Source of the DNA: an uncultured Oscillospiraceae bacterium
GTDB lineage: Bacteria > Bacillota > Clostridia > Oscillospirales > Acutalibacteraceae
Length of the DNA: 64,000 nt
Direction of reading: 5' to 3'
Assembly (NCBI GenBank): GCA_902492045.1
Contig: CABUKB010000008.1
Coordinates: forward strand, 11,540-75,539
Of the stretch, positions 8,791 to 16,885 are shown piece by piece; position 1 is the stretch's first letter, and each line of letters starts with the position of its first letter. A program made the translations under genes and the position numbers. Below the pieces are notes generated by a model. That model saw only the letters and a program-made list of their open reading frames with translations, was not told the origin of the DNA and did not search any database.

Positions 8791-8819
8791 GCGGACGGGA
8801 AGGTTCCCGTCCGCTTTTT
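8791..8819 (+). terminator. Rho-independent terminator after the response regulator
   Basis: Arms GCGGACGGG and CCCGTCCGC around a 6-base loop, followed by CTTTTT-like T-run. Confidence 0.8.
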
Positions 8820-8886
8820 GCCGGGGTACGGAATGAAAGCCCGGATGAAGCCGATTGAAGAAGGGCCGCCGGCCGCCGGAAACACC

Positions 8887-8941
8887 CTTTAGAGTTTCTT
8901 TAGATTTCCTTTAAGGCTTTTTGAAAGCAGGAGGATATACT
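8887..8941 (+). promoter_or_regulatory. Activator-type promoter with three 11-bp-spaced direct repeats
   Basis: CTTTAGA at 8887, CTTTAGA at 8898 and CTTTAAG at 8909 are each spaced 11 bp. The third overlaps where a -35 would be for the TATACT at 8936-8941, and no consensus -35 is present. This is the layout of PhoB/OmpR-type activator promoters. The likely binder is the OmpR-type regulator encoded directly upstream (inference). Confidence 0.55.
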
Positions 8942-8972
8942 GAGGCCAATCTCAGATGGAAGGATGGACAGT

Positions 8973-9917
8973 ATGACGGACAATGTGCTGGTCACACGGG
9001 AACTATGCAAACGGTATGGTTCCGCGCTGGCGGTGAACCATGTGAATCTGCGGGTGGAACGCGGGCAGATTTACGGATTGGTTGGAAAAAATGGGGCGGG
9101 AAAGACCACCCTGATGCGGATGATTACCTCACAAAGCAGCCCGACCTCAGGGGAGATCGAGTTGTTCGGGACGTCCGATCCGCACAGTGCCGGCCGTATG
9201 CGGGAGCGGATGGGTGCGGTGATTGAAACCCCGAGCTTTTATCCCTTTCTGACGGCAGAGCAGAATCTGGAGTATTACCGGCTGCAGCGCGGGATCGCGG
9301 GCCGGGACTGTATTCGGGAGGCTTTGCGTCTTGTCGGCCTGAGCGACACCAAGAATAAAAAGTTCAAGCAGTTTTCCTTGGGAATGAAACAGCGTTTGGG
9401 ATTGGCCCTGGCCATACTGGGAAGCCCGGATCTCCTTCTTTTGGACGAACCAATCAATGGGCTGGATCCCATGGGAATTGTGCAGTTCCGGGATCTGCTG
9501 CTTCGCCTGAACGCCGAACGGCAAATCACCATTTTGATTTCCAGCCATATCCTCAGCGAGCTTGCCAATCTCGCAACCCATTACGGATTTATCGACGGCG
9601 GCCGGATGCTGCAGCAGATCTCGGCAAAGGATATCGAGGAGTGCTGCCGGGAATGCCTGGAATTGACGGTGGACGATGCCCCGAAAGCGGCCGTGTCGCT
9701 GGAAAGCCGCCTGCACTGCTCTTCGTATGAGATTCTCCCGGAAAACCGCATTCGGATTTATGCGTTTCTGGAAGAGCCGGTGAAGGTGACGGCGGCGCTG
9801 ACTGAAGACGGCGTACAGGTACAGACGATCAATACCCGAGGAACCAATTTGGAGGACTACTTCCTCCAGCTTTTAAGCCGTTCAAACCCGGATGGGGACG
9901 AAAGGAGGCCCGCGTGA
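8973..9917 (+). CDS. ABC-2 type exporter ATPase (bacitracin/lantibiotic-immunity class)
   Basis: About 314 residues. Walker A GKNGAGKTT, Q-loop region, signature FSLGMKQRLG, Walker B LLLDEPINGLDP and H-loop ISSHILSE are all present in the first 220 residues. A roughly 80-residue C-terminal extension, typical of BcrA/immunity-type ATPases, follows. Two in-frame ATGs exist at 8964 and 8973; GGAAGG lies nine bases before the second. It overlaps the permease gene by TGATG at 9915-9919. Together they form a two-gene exporter, probably for membrane-active compounds, induced through the repeats just upstream. Confidence 0.9.
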   Translation: MTDNVLVTRELCKRYGSALAVNHVNLRVERGQIYGLVGKNGAGKTTLMRMITSQSSPTSGEIELFGTSDPHSAGRMRERMGAVIETPSFYPFLTAEQNLEYYRLQRGIAGRDCIREALRLVGLSDTKNKKFKQFSLGMKQRLGLALAILGSPDLLLLDEPINGLDPMGIVQFRDLLLRLNAERQITILISSHILSELANLATHYGFIDGGRMLQQISAKDIEECCRECLELTVDDAPKAAVSLESRLHCSSYEILPENRIRIYAFLEEPVKVTAALTEDGVQVQTINTRGTNLEDYFLQLLSRSNPDGDERRPA

Positions 9918-10681
9918 TGCTCCGCGTAATCAAAAGCGAACTGTACAAAACCTGCCACCGTATGTATCCTTATGTATTTACCGGCGTGATAGTGGCTCTC
10001 GGCCTTTTGCTGGTTTTTCTCTTCGCCTTTACCAATACCCAGATTCCAATCGAAGATCAGATTGGCTTTGACGGCTTGATTGCGTTTACCGTGTCCATGC
10101 TGTCGCTGGGCCTTTATTTGACGGTGGCTTTTGTGGATATGGTGTTTTCGGAAGAATATAAGAATCAGACGATGAAGAATCCTCTGGCTTTCGGCGTGCC
10201 CCGGGCAAGCCTTTATTTGGGCAAGCTGGCCGCAGAACTGCTGGTGGCGGTCGTCAGCCTTCTGGCCATCCTGGGCATCATTTTAGGGGTAGGGGCCCTG
10301 CTGCTGGGGCCTGTACACCCGGTATCGTTTTGGGAATTGTTTATGAATATCGGCCAACGTCTGCTGGTCTCCCTGCCTTTGTGGATCGGCGCCCTGTCCT
10401 TCGGCAATATGCTGGCTTTCCATTGCAAAAGCAGTACGCTGTATACCCTGTTTTTCGTCGGATTTTTTGGCCTTCTGCCCCCTATCTTACAGTTTGCGTC
10501 CTCCTATTATCCAGTCCTGGGAGAAGTATCCTTATGGCTGATGACACCACTGTTCGATCAGTTCGCCTCTGCCGGCCTGTCCAATGAGCTCATTCTGCGC
10601 AGTGTTGTCACGGGCGCCGCATATCTAATCGGCAGCACCTTGATCGGGCTGGTGTTTTATCAAAGAAAAGAAATTCATTGA
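9917..10681 (+). CDS. ABC-2 type exporter permease
   Basis: About 254 residues with six hydrophobic helices and little else: helix 1 near residues 17-38, a pair near 55-80, and four more to the C-terminus. The N-terminal MLRVIKSELYKTCHR pattern is typical of BcrB/immunity-type permeases. ATG 9917 overlaps the ATPase stop as TGATG, with AAAGGAGG eight bases upstream, so translation is coupled. It is the membrane partner of the preceding ATPase. Substrate is unknown. Confidence 0.85.
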   Translation: MLRVIKSELYKTCHRMYPYVFTGVIVALGLLLVFLFAFTNTQIPIEDQIGFDGLIAFTVSMLSLGLYLTVAFVDMVFSEEYKNQTMKNPLAFGVPRASLYLGKLAAELLVAVVSLLAILGIILGVGALLLGPVHPVSFWELFMNIGQRLLVSLPLWIGALSFGNMLAFHCKSSTLYTLFFVGFFGLLPPILQFASSYYPVLGEVSLWLMTPLFDQFASAGLSNELILRSVVTGAAYLIGSTLIGLVFYQRKEIH

Positions 10682-10741
10682 TCCGATCTCCCGGTGGTTC
10701 TCAAATCCGGGAGGGAGTGGAGGCGGTTCCGCCTGGCCAGG

Positions 10742-10785
10742 ACATCCTTCCCGGACTTTCCAATCCGGGAAGGATGTGTTATACT
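10742..10785 (+). promoter_or_regulatory. Inverted repeat overlapping a possible kinase-gene promoter
   Basis: Perfect 14-bp arms ACATCCTTCCCGGA (10742-10755) and TCCGGGAAGGATGT (10764-10777) around an 8-base loop, immediately before TATACT (10780-10785). There is no T-run, so this is not an obvious terminator. A weak -35 (TTTCCA) would lie inside the loop, so the repeat could be an operator or an mRNA processing or attenuation element. Confidence 0.4.
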
Positions 10786-10810
10786 GAGAAACAAAAGAGG
10801 GGGGAAGACA

Positions 10811-11740
10811 ATGGGGCCCGCCGGATGGATCATCGCCGCGCTGACGATTCTGCTTGCCGCGAGCGTTGCCGCGCTGATATTGTATAGACACAATCTGCAC
10901 AAGGCGCGGCTGTCGCTGGAGGAACTGCGGCGGATCCGGACCAACCAGCGGCTCAAATTGAAGGTCCCCGACCGGGAGCTGGAACGCCTGCTGGAAGAAA
11001 TTAACGCCCTGCTCGATGACCGGCAGGCAAACGACAGCCTGCATCTGAGGCAGGAACAGCAGCGACGGCTGGAAATTGCCAACATCTCTCACGACCTGCG
11101 CACCCCCTTGACCTCCATTCTCGGTTATTTGCAAATCCTCAAATCGGAGGATGTTGGTCCGCAGGAGCGCCGGGAGTATCTTGAGATTGTCGAGAACCGT
11201 GCCAATGCCCTCAAAGCCCTGATCACGGGTTTTTACGACCTGTCCTGTCTGGAGGCGGGCGGCTATACCCTCGCACAGGAGCCGGTAGCGATTGGTCCTG
11301 TTTTATACGAGTTGGCAGCGGCCTTTTATGCCGATTTCCATGAATCCGGACGTAAGGCGGCGCTCGATATCGCCGAGAACCTGTCTCCCATCTTGGGGGA
11401 TCCGCAGGCGGTACTGCGTATCTATACCAACCTGTTTCAAAATGCCATCAAACATGGAACGGGGGACTTGTATATCCGGGTTTTTCAAGAAGAGGACCTT
11501 GTCGTCACCTGTTTTACCAATTTGGCACCGGGGCTTCTGCCTCAGGATGTGGAGCATCTGTTTGACCGGTTTTTTACAGCCGACAAAATGCGGACCGGGC
11601 AAGACACGGGGCTGGGGCTGGCGATTGTTCATCGCCTGGCGGTGCAGATGGGGGGAGAGACCGAAGCCTTGCTGCTTCAAAACAAACTCACCATCACCAT
11701 CCGGTGGCCGGCGGCCAAATCATCGCAAGGGCGGCGTTAG
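10811..11740 (+). CDS. Sensor histidine kinase with a single N-terminal membrane helix
   Basis: 309 residues from ATG 10811, which follows a GAGGGGGG ribosome binding site. One transmembrane helix (about residues 4-25) is followed directly by a coiled linker. The HisKA H-box is NISHDLRTPLTSILGYLQIL. The N-box is TNLFQNAIKHG, and the G-boxes are in DTGLGLAIVHRLA. No extracellular loop or sensor domain is visible. That is typical of kinases that take their signal from a partner ABC transporter, and one is encoded directly upstream. Its stop codon overlaps the stop of the convergent RNHCP gene by two bases. Confidence 0.9.
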   Translation: MGPAGWIIAALTILLAASVAALILYRHNLHKARLSLEELRRIRTNQRLKLKVPDRELERLLEEINALLDDRQANDSLHLRQEQQRRLEIANISHDLRTPLTSILGYLQILKSEDVGPQERREYLEIVENRANALKALITGFYDLSCLEAGGYTLAQEPVAIGPVLYELAAAFYADFHESGRKAALDIAENLSPILGDPQAVLRIYTNLFQNAIKHGTGDLYIRVFQEEDLVVTCFTNLAPGLLPQDVEHLFDRFFTADKMRTGQDTGLGLAIVHRLAVQMGGETEALLLQNKLTITIRWPAAKSSQGRR

Positions 11741-12051
11741 TATTCTTTGGCGGACAAGCGGAGCAACTGCTCGTAATCGTCGTCCCTGGCGGCTTTGTTA
11801 CGGCCTTCTTTTCCGCACTTCGTACAGCGGAAGAGGATGACATATCCTTTTTTGGGGGAGATTTCAAGTCCCACCGGCTGCATCAGGCCCCGGCAGGGGT
11901 TTTGCCGGTCTCCGGGATTCAAATCCACATGCAGGGAATAGAGACAATAGGGACAATGGTTACGGGAAGTATAACCCAGCGGTCCGACAAAGCGGCCGCA
12001 ATGTCCGCAGGTAAATCCCTGGTCGTTTTTCACGAAGCGGCGGTTTTCCAT
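11737..12051 (-). CDS. RNHCP-domain zinc-ribbon protein
   Basis: 104 residues from ATG 12051, preceded by GGGAGG. The protein contains the family-naming RNHCP string inside TSRNHCPYCLYSLHVD and three CxxC pairs: CGHC near residue 15, CPYC near 34 and CTKC near 76. This fits two zinc ribbons. Function of the family is not established; it may be translation- or nucleic-acid-linked. It has its own promoter at 12080-12108 and is convergent with the kinase gene, sharing stop-codon bases at 11738-11739. Confidence 0.85.
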   Translation of the reverse strand: MENRRFVKNDQGFTCGHCGRFVGPLGYTSRNHCPYCLYSLHVDLNPGDRQNPCRGLMQPVGLEISPKKGYVILFRCTKCGKEGRNKAARDDDYEQLLRLSAKEY

Positions 12052-12079
12052 GACTGTACCTCCCTGTGGAATATCTTTT

Positions 12080-12108
12080 AGTATAAAGAAAGACCTTCCC
12101 AAGTTCAA
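12080..12108 (-). promoter_or_regulatory. Predicted promoter of the RNHCP gene
   Basis: Minus strand TTGAAC (12108-12103), 17-base spacer, TATACT (12085-12080), about 28 bp before the start codon. Confidence 0.6.
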
Positions 12109-12227
12109 GCAAAAGATACGGGGGAAATGCCTGGGATGGACCTTGCCCGGCACCCGAAGGAGAAGGGGCCTGGCATAACGGCCGTTTGTCCGGGAAAAGC
12201 GAAACCGCTCCGAAGTTCTTTTGAGCC

Positions 12228-12256
12228 TTGTCCGGAGGGAATGGATCTGCTATACT
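12228..12256 (+). promoter_or_regulatory. Predicted promoter of the yjbQ-arsC-MIF run
   Basis: TTGTCC (12228-12233), 17-base spacer, TATACT (12251-12256), about 25 bp before the YjbQ start. Confidence 0.6.
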
Positions 12257-12281
12257 GGAACCAAAAAAAGGGGGAGAGCCG

Positions 12282-12698
12282 ATGAAAAGCTACCGGAAGG
12301 AATTGTGGTTCCACCTGCCAACCCGAAGGGGGCTCGTCAACATCACGTCCCAGGTGCAGCAGGCGGTCAGGGACAGCGGTGTGCAGGAGGGTTTGGTGCT
12401 GGTCAATGCGATGAATATCACCGCCAGTGTCTTCATCAACGACGATGAAAGCGGCCTTCATCGGGATTTTGAGGCCTGGCTCGAAGATCTGGCCCCTGAG
12501 AAGCCTTACAGCCGTTATGCCCACAATGGGTATGAGGACAATGCGGATGCCCATCTGAAACGCACCGTTATGGGGCGGGAGGTTGTGGTTGCCATTACCG
12601 ACGGCAAGCTGGATTTCGGAACGTGGGAACAGATTTTTTATTATGAGTTTGACGGAAAGCGGGATAAGCACGCTCTGGTCAAGATCATCGGGGAATAA
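12282..12698 (+). CDS. YjbQ/UPF0047-family protein
   Basis: 138 residues, full length for the family. Recognisable features are the N-terminal strand ending in [14 protein letters not shown], the segment [17 protein letters not shown] with the conserved metal-site region, [20 protein letters not shown], and the C-terminal [13 protein letters not shown]. Family members have weak thiamine-phosphate synthase activity; their main role is unsettled. Start ATG follows GGGGGAGA. It is the first gene of a three-gene run of small soluble proteins that ends at a terminator at 13528. Confidence 0.88.
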   Translation: MKSYRKELWFHLPTRRGLVNITSQVQQAVRDSGVQEGLVLVNAMNITASVFINDDESGLHRDFEAWLEDLAPEKPYSRYAHNGYEDNADAHLKRTVMGREVVVAITDGKLDFGTWEQIFYYEFDGKRDKHALVKIIGE

Positions 12699-12743
12699 GC
12701 CGATGGTGAACGGACCCTTACTCCATGGAAAGAAGGCAGAGGA

Positions 12744-13121
12744 ATGGAATCCGTTACTTTAATCCTCTATCCGCCCTGTTCGACCTGCCGGAAGGCCAAG
12801 GCCTGGCTGTTGGATCAGGGGATTGCATTTGAAGAACGGTCTATCACACAGCAGCGCCCGACAGCGGACGAACTCCGGCTATGGAGCCGGGAAGCGGGGA
12901 TCCCTCTCAAACGTTACTTCAACACGAGCGGTCTGCTGTACCGTTCCTTGAACTTGTCCCAGCGTCTGTCCGGCCTGAGCGAAGATGAACAGCTGGATTT
13001 GCTTGCATCGGACGGTATGCTGGTCCGCCGTCCGCTTTTGCTCGTCGGAAACCGGGCCCTGCCTGGATTCCGGCCGGACGAATGGACCGCTTTTTTACGG
13101 GGAACCGGCATACTCAAATAA
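12744..13121 (+). CDS. ArsC/Spx-family thioredoxin-fold protein
   Basis: 125 residues with a thioredoxin-fold N-terminus LILYPPCSTCRKAKAWL: the CxxC-type CSTC is at about residues 12-15. A Thr-Gln-Gln segment and a C-terminal RRPLLLVGNRALPGF with the conserved Arg-Pro follow. It matches arsenate reductase-like/Spx-type proteins of 110-130 residues. The double Cys favours a redox sensor or reductase over the single-Cys YffB type. Located between YjbQ and an MIF-like protein, so a general stress role is plausible. A paralogue with a single Cys lies at 22556. Confidence 0.85.
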   Translation: MESVTLILYPPCSTCRKAKAWLLDQGIAFEERSITQQRPTADELRLWSREAGIPLKRYFNTSGLLYRSLNLSQRLSGLSEDEQLDLLASDGMLVRRPLLLVGNRALPGFRPDEWTAFLRGTGILK

Positions 13122-13136
13122 AAAGGAGGAAGCGCA

Positions 13137-13475
13137 ATGCCTTGTATCCAAACAAAAGTAAACGTCTCCATATCTCCCGAACAGGAAACCCGTTTGAAAA
13201 CCGGTTTCGGCGAGCTGATGCCGATCCTGCGCAAAAGTGAGGACTGGCTGATGCTGACCTTTGAGGATCGCTGCCGTTTATACTTTAAGGGAGAAGACCG
13301 CCCCGCAGCCTTTGTGGAGGTCAAACTCTATGGCGCTGCCGGTCCCGATGCCTATGACCGGATGACGGCGGCCGTGACGGCGCTGCTCAACAAGGAACTG
13401 AACATCCCCTCTGAGCGGATTTATGTGAAATACGAAGAAGTGACGTATTGGGGCTATGACGGCAGCAATTTTTGA
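13137..13475 (+). CDS. MIF/tautomerase-superfamily protein
   Basis: 112 residues beginning MPCIQTKVNVSI, so Pro would be the N-terminal residue after Met removal, as in macrophage migration inhibitory factor-like tautomerases. The length and the C-terminal IPSERIYVKYEEV with YWGYDGSNF ending fit MIF-like proteins. Bacterial members may act as phenylpyruvate-type tautomerases; substrate is unknown. The AGGAGG ribosome binding site is 15 bp after the previous stop. Last gene before the terminator at 13528. Confidence 0.85.
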   Translation: MPCIQTKVNVSISPEQETRLKTGFGELMPILRKSEDWLMLTFEDRCRLYFKGEDRPAAFVEVKLYGAAGPDAYDRMTAAVTALLNKELNIPSERIYVKYEEVTYWGYDGSNF

Positions 13476-13527
13476 TGGTACGATCTTTGGTCGCAGGCCC
13501 CCCTTCGGATACAACGAAAAAGTGCAG

Positions 13528-13569
13528 ACAGCCTATCCCGGTGAAATTTCACCGGGATAGGCTGTTTTT
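13528..13569 (+). terminator. Strong Rho-independent terminator
   Basis: Perfect 19-bp stem without a loop gap, outer arm ACAGCCTATCCCGG, centre GAAATTTC, followed by TTTTT. It is symmetrical and may work in both directions. Confidence 0.9.
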
Positions 13570-13839
13570 GAAACTTTTGCACGTATCCATCCGAAAAGGC
13601 GTTTACCGGGAAGAAAACCACCCCCTCATCAGAATAGGACCATCGGAATTATGCACAGTTTAATAGTTAGCTTTGACTAATTTCGTCGGCAATTCTCCGA
13701 ATCTGAGCGATCAGCCCTCTGACATTCCCCGAGGCCCTTGACAATTTGGGAAAATATGCGTATGATGTACGTGGTTAGTAAGAGCTAACTCTTACATATA
13801 AGGCGAATATCTTTGTGGTGAAATAGGGAAGGATGCAGG
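13570..13839 (+). promoter_or_regulatory. Iron-operon control region: near-consensus promoter and two TTAG-N6-CTAA sites
   Basis: TTGACA (13738-13743), 17-base spacer, TATGAT (13761-13766) precede the first FeoA gene. Two identical-architecture sites are visible: TTAG-CTTTGA-CTAA at 13667-13680 and TTAG-TAAGAG-CTAA at 13775-13788. The second lies just past the -10, over the expected transcription start. The pattern resembles DtxR/IdeR/MntR-family operators. The rest of this roughly 270-bp stretch shows no gene. Confidence 0.6.
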
Positions 13840-14055
13840 ATGATGCCGCTGGCGCTTGCACAAATCGGTGAGGAAAACATTATCAGGAAGGTGGGAGGCA
13901 AGCCCGAGGTGAAAAAGCACTTGGAAAATCTCGGTTTTGTCGTGGGCGGAAATGTGACCGTGATCACCACTCTCGGCGGAAACATCATTGTCAACGTCAA
14001 GGAGTCCCGGGTGGCGATCAGCAAGGAAATGGCGCAAAAAATCATGATAGGATGA
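13840..14055 (+). CDS. feoA: FeoA-family ferrous iron transport protein (first copy)
   Basis: 71-residue SH3-like FeoA protein: MPLALAQIGEENIIRKVGG at the start, LENLGFVVGGNVTVIT in the middle and NIIVNVKESRVAISKEMA at the end. FeoA binds to the cytoplasmic part of FeoB and is needed for Fe(II) uptake in systems tested. It is the first gene behind the iron-operon promoter. ATGATG gives two possible starts; GGAAGGATGCAGG precedes them. The second FeoA gene begins about 35 bp downstream. Confidence 0.92.
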   Translation: MMPLALAQIGEENIIRKVGGKPEVKKHLENLGFVVGGNVTVITTLGGNIIVNVKESRVAISKEMAQKIMIG

Positions 14056-14089
14056 TTTTGCCTATATGCGACGGGAGGAGGAAAACCGC

Positions 14090-14311
14090 ATGAAAACACT
14101 CAAACAGGCTCGAATCGGCGATACGGTCAGGGTTGTCAGGCTTCATGGTGAAGGAGCTGTCAAACGGCGTATCATGGACATGGGGATTACCAAAGGGGTC
14201 GATGTTCATGTTCGCAAGGTGGCGCCTTTAGGCGATCCGGTCGAAGTGACGGTCCGCGGCTATGAGCTGTCGATCCGAAAGGCGGATGCGGACATGATCG
14301 AGGTCATATGA
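14090..14311 (+). CDS. feoA: FeoA-family ferrous iron transport protein (second copy)
   Basis: 73 residues from ATG 14090, with GGGAGGAGG eight bases upstream; an ATG at 14066 lacks a ribosome binding site. Motifs are typical: MKTLKQARIGDTVRVVRL, KRRIMDMGITKGVDVHV and VTVRGYELSIRKADADMIEV. It is closer to the canonical FeoA pattern (RLMDMGITxG) than the first copy. Tandem FeoA genes before FeoB are common in Clostridia; the two may form a heteromer on FeoB. Confidence 0.93.
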   Translation: MKTLKQARIGDTVRVVRLHGEGAVKRRIMDMGITKGVDVHVRKVAPLGDPVEVTVRGYELSIRKADADMIEVI

Positions 14312-14403
14312 CCGGAGAGAGGGAGGACCCTCCTCTTTTTTTGGAGGGCGGTTAGTCGCGCCTTACCCGGCGCTTCCGATGTGAGGAAAGAGAGGAATAT
14401 CCT

Positions 14404-16860
14404 ATGGAGTTACGAATTGCCTTAGCGGGCAACCCCAACAGCGGGAAAACAACCCTGTTCAACGCGCTCACCGGCTCAAATCAATTTGTGGGAAACTGGC
14501 CGGGCGTTACCGTCGAAAAAAAAGAAGGGAAACTTAAAAAATTCGACGGTGTCACCATCACCGACCTGCCCGGAATTTATTCGCTTTCTCCCTATACACT
14601 GGAGGAAGTGGTGGCCCGCAATTATTTGATTGTGGAACGGCCGGATGCGATCCTAAACATTGTTGACGGCACCAATCTGGAAAGAAATCTGTATTTGACC
14701 ACTCAGCTCACCGAACTGGGGATTCCGGTTGTCGTCGCCATCAACATGATGGACGTGGTGAAAAAGAACGGCGACAAAATCGAGGTGGCGGAACTTTCCC
14801 GGGAACTCGGCTGCCCCATTATAGAGATCTCGGCCCTCAAGGGTACCGGTATCCATGAAGCCGCCCGAGCGGCGGTGGAGGCCGCGAAGTCGGGCAAAAC
14901 CGTACCGATGCACACCTTCTCCGGGGCGGTGGAACACGCCCTGGCCCATATCGAGGAAGCGGCTGTACATGACATGCCGGCTGAACAGCAGCGGTGGTAT
15001 GCCATCAAAATCTTTGAAAGAGACGACAAGGTTCTGGCCCAGTTGGGGCTGGACCGGGATGTCATGGACCATATCGAGCAGGATATCCGGGCGGCGGAAG
15101 AAGAGTGCGACGACGATGCCGAGAGTATTATAACGAACGAGCGCTACCTTTACATCGCTTCTTTGCTGAAAGGGTGCTACAGAAAGAAAAGCGCCGGCAA
15201 ACTGTCCACTTCGGACAAGATTGATAAGGTTGTCACCAACCGGTGGGCGGCATTGCCGATATTCGCGGTTGTCATGTTTATCGTCTATTATGTCTCGGTG
15301 ACCACCGTAGGTACCTGGGCGACCGACTGGGCCAATGACGGCGTGTTTGGAGAAGGCTGGCATTTGTTTAGCATCGGGTCTTCCGCTTATGAGGAAGCGG
15401 CGGAGGCTTATGTGGAGCCGGGCGCTGTCGTGGAGGCGTTTGAATCGGCGGCGGCAGAAGCCGGAGCTGTGGACGAGGAGGCTTCCAGCGACGAAGAGAT
15501 CGTCCTGATCCCGGAGGCGGCGGCCTCTCTTGCCACCACCGCTTATCTGTATGACGATGAGGGCAACGTCGAGAAAGAAATTCCCGTTACCTATGCTTCC
15601 TATCTGGAGGCGGCCGAGATCGAGGAGCCGGATCCGGCGGATTATGGCGTATGGGTTCCCGGTATCCCGGTTCTGATTTCGAACGGCCTGACCGCGATTC
15701 ACTGCGCAGACTGGCTTCAGGGGCTGATCCTGGACGGCATTGTCGGGGGCGTCGGCGCGGTATTGGGTTTTGTTCCCCAGATGTTGGTGCTTTTCCTGTT
15801 TCTGGCATTTCTCGAAAGCTGCGGCTATATGGCGCGTATCGCTTTTGTCATGGACCGTATCTTCCGCAAATTCGGGCTGTCGGGCAAGTCGTTTATTCCC
15901 ATGCTCATCGGGACAGGATGCGGCATCCCGGGGGTTATGGCGTCCCGCACCATTGAAAACGAGCGGGACCGCCGCATGACGATCATGACGACCACCTTCA
16001 TTCCCTGCGGAGCCAAGCTGCCGATCATCGCCCTGATCGCCGGTGCGCTGTTTGGCGGCGCCTGGTGGGTGGCGCCCAGTGCCTATTTTGTCGGCATCGC
16101 GGCGATCATCGTGTCCGGCATTATGCTGAAAAAGACCAGAATGTTCGCAGGGGATCCCGCGCCCTTTGTCATGGAACTCCCGGCCTATCACCTGCCCACC
16201 GTCGGCAACGTACTGCGTTCGATGTGGGAGCGGGCCTGGTCTTTCATCAAAAAGGCGGGAACCGTCATCCTGCTGTCCGCCATCCTGCTCTGGTTCCTTC
16301 AGGCTTTCGGGTTTGAAAACGGCAGCTTTGGCATGGTGACGGATCTCAACAACTCCATTCTGGCTGTCATCGGGAGCGCCATCGAGTGGATCTTTATCCC
16401 GCTCGGCTGGGGCGAATGGCAGAGTGCTGTTGCGACGATCACCGGCCTGATAGCCAAAGAAAATGTTGTCGGCACCTTCGGCGTCCTTTTCGGAGGGTTT
16501 GACGAGGTGGCGGAAAACGGCTGGCAGATTTGGGCGAATATGCGCGAAGTTTTCACCCCTCTCTCTGCGTACTCTTTCTTGATCTTCAATTTGCTCTGCG
16601 CTCCCTGCTTTGCGGCGATGGGCGCGATCAAACGGGAGATGAACTCGGCCAAGTGGACCTTCTTTGCCATCGGCTATCAGTGCCTCTTCGCCTATGCGGT
16701 TTCTCTGGTGGTGTATCAGCTCGGCATGTTGTTTACGGGGCATGGCAACGTCCTCGGCTCCATTGTCGCTTTCGCGATTGTGGCGCTGGTCCTTTACCTG
16801 CTGTTCCGCCCGTATAAAGAAGCCGAAAGGCTTTCCAAGCCCGTAAAAATCAAAGAGTGA
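14404..16860 (+). CDS. feoB: Ferrous iron transporter FeoB
   Basis: 818 residues. The N-terminal G domain has G1 GNPNSGKTT (8-16), switch II DLPGIYSL, and NMMD (G4, about 116-119). After a helical GDI-like region the membrane domain has the family motifs GFVPQMLVLFLFLAFLE, GTGCGIPGVMASRT and CGAKLPIIALIAG. Between the first and second membrane helices (about residues 315-415) is an acidic, Ala-rich insertion. It lies on the side opposite the G domain, so it is probably extracytoplasmic, and it adds to the usual 650-700 residue length. Transports Fe(II) across the cytoplasmic membrane. Expected to be repressed by iron through the upstream sites. Confidence 0.96.
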   Translation: MELRIALAGNPNSGKTTLFNALTGSNQFVGNWPGVTVEKKEGKLKKFDGVTITDLPGIYSLSPYTLEEVVARNYLIVERPDAILNIVDGTNLERNLYLTTQLTELGIPVVVAINMMDVVKKNGDKIEVAELSRELGCPIIEISALKGTGIHEAARAAVEAAKSGKTVPMHTFSGAVEHALAHIEEAAVHDMPAEQQRWYAIKIFERDDKVLAQLGLDRDVMDHIEQDIRAAEEECDDDAESIITNERYLYIASLLKGCYRKKSAGKLSTSDKIDKVVTNRWAALPIFAVVMFIVYYVSVTTVGTWATDWANDGVFGEGWHLFSIGSSAYEEAAEAYVEPGAVVEAFESAAAEAGAVDEEASSDEEIVLIPEAAASLATTAYLYDDEGNVEKEIPVTYASYLEAAEIEEPDPADYGVWVPGIPVLISNGLTAIHCADWLQGLILDGIVGGVGAVLGFVPQMLVLFLFLAFLESCGYMARIAFVMDRIFRKFGLSGKSFIPMLIGTGCGIPGVMASRTIENERDRRMTIMTTTFIPCGAKLPIIALIAGALFGGAWWVAPSAYFVGIAAIIVSGIMLKKTRMFAGDPAPFVMELPAYHLPTVGNVLRSMWERAWSFIKKAGTVILLSAILLWFLQAFGFENGSFGMVTDLNNSILAVIGSAIEWIFIPLGWGEWQSAVATITGLIAKENVVGTFGVLFGGFDEVAENGWQIWANMREVFTPLSAYSFLIFNLLCAPCFAAMGAIKREMNSAKWTFFAIGYQCLFAYAVSLVVYQLGMLFTGHGNVLGSIVAFAIVALVLYLLFRPYKEAERLSKPVKIKE

Positions 16861-16885
16861 GTTAGCCCGATAGGGGGGATTGCGA

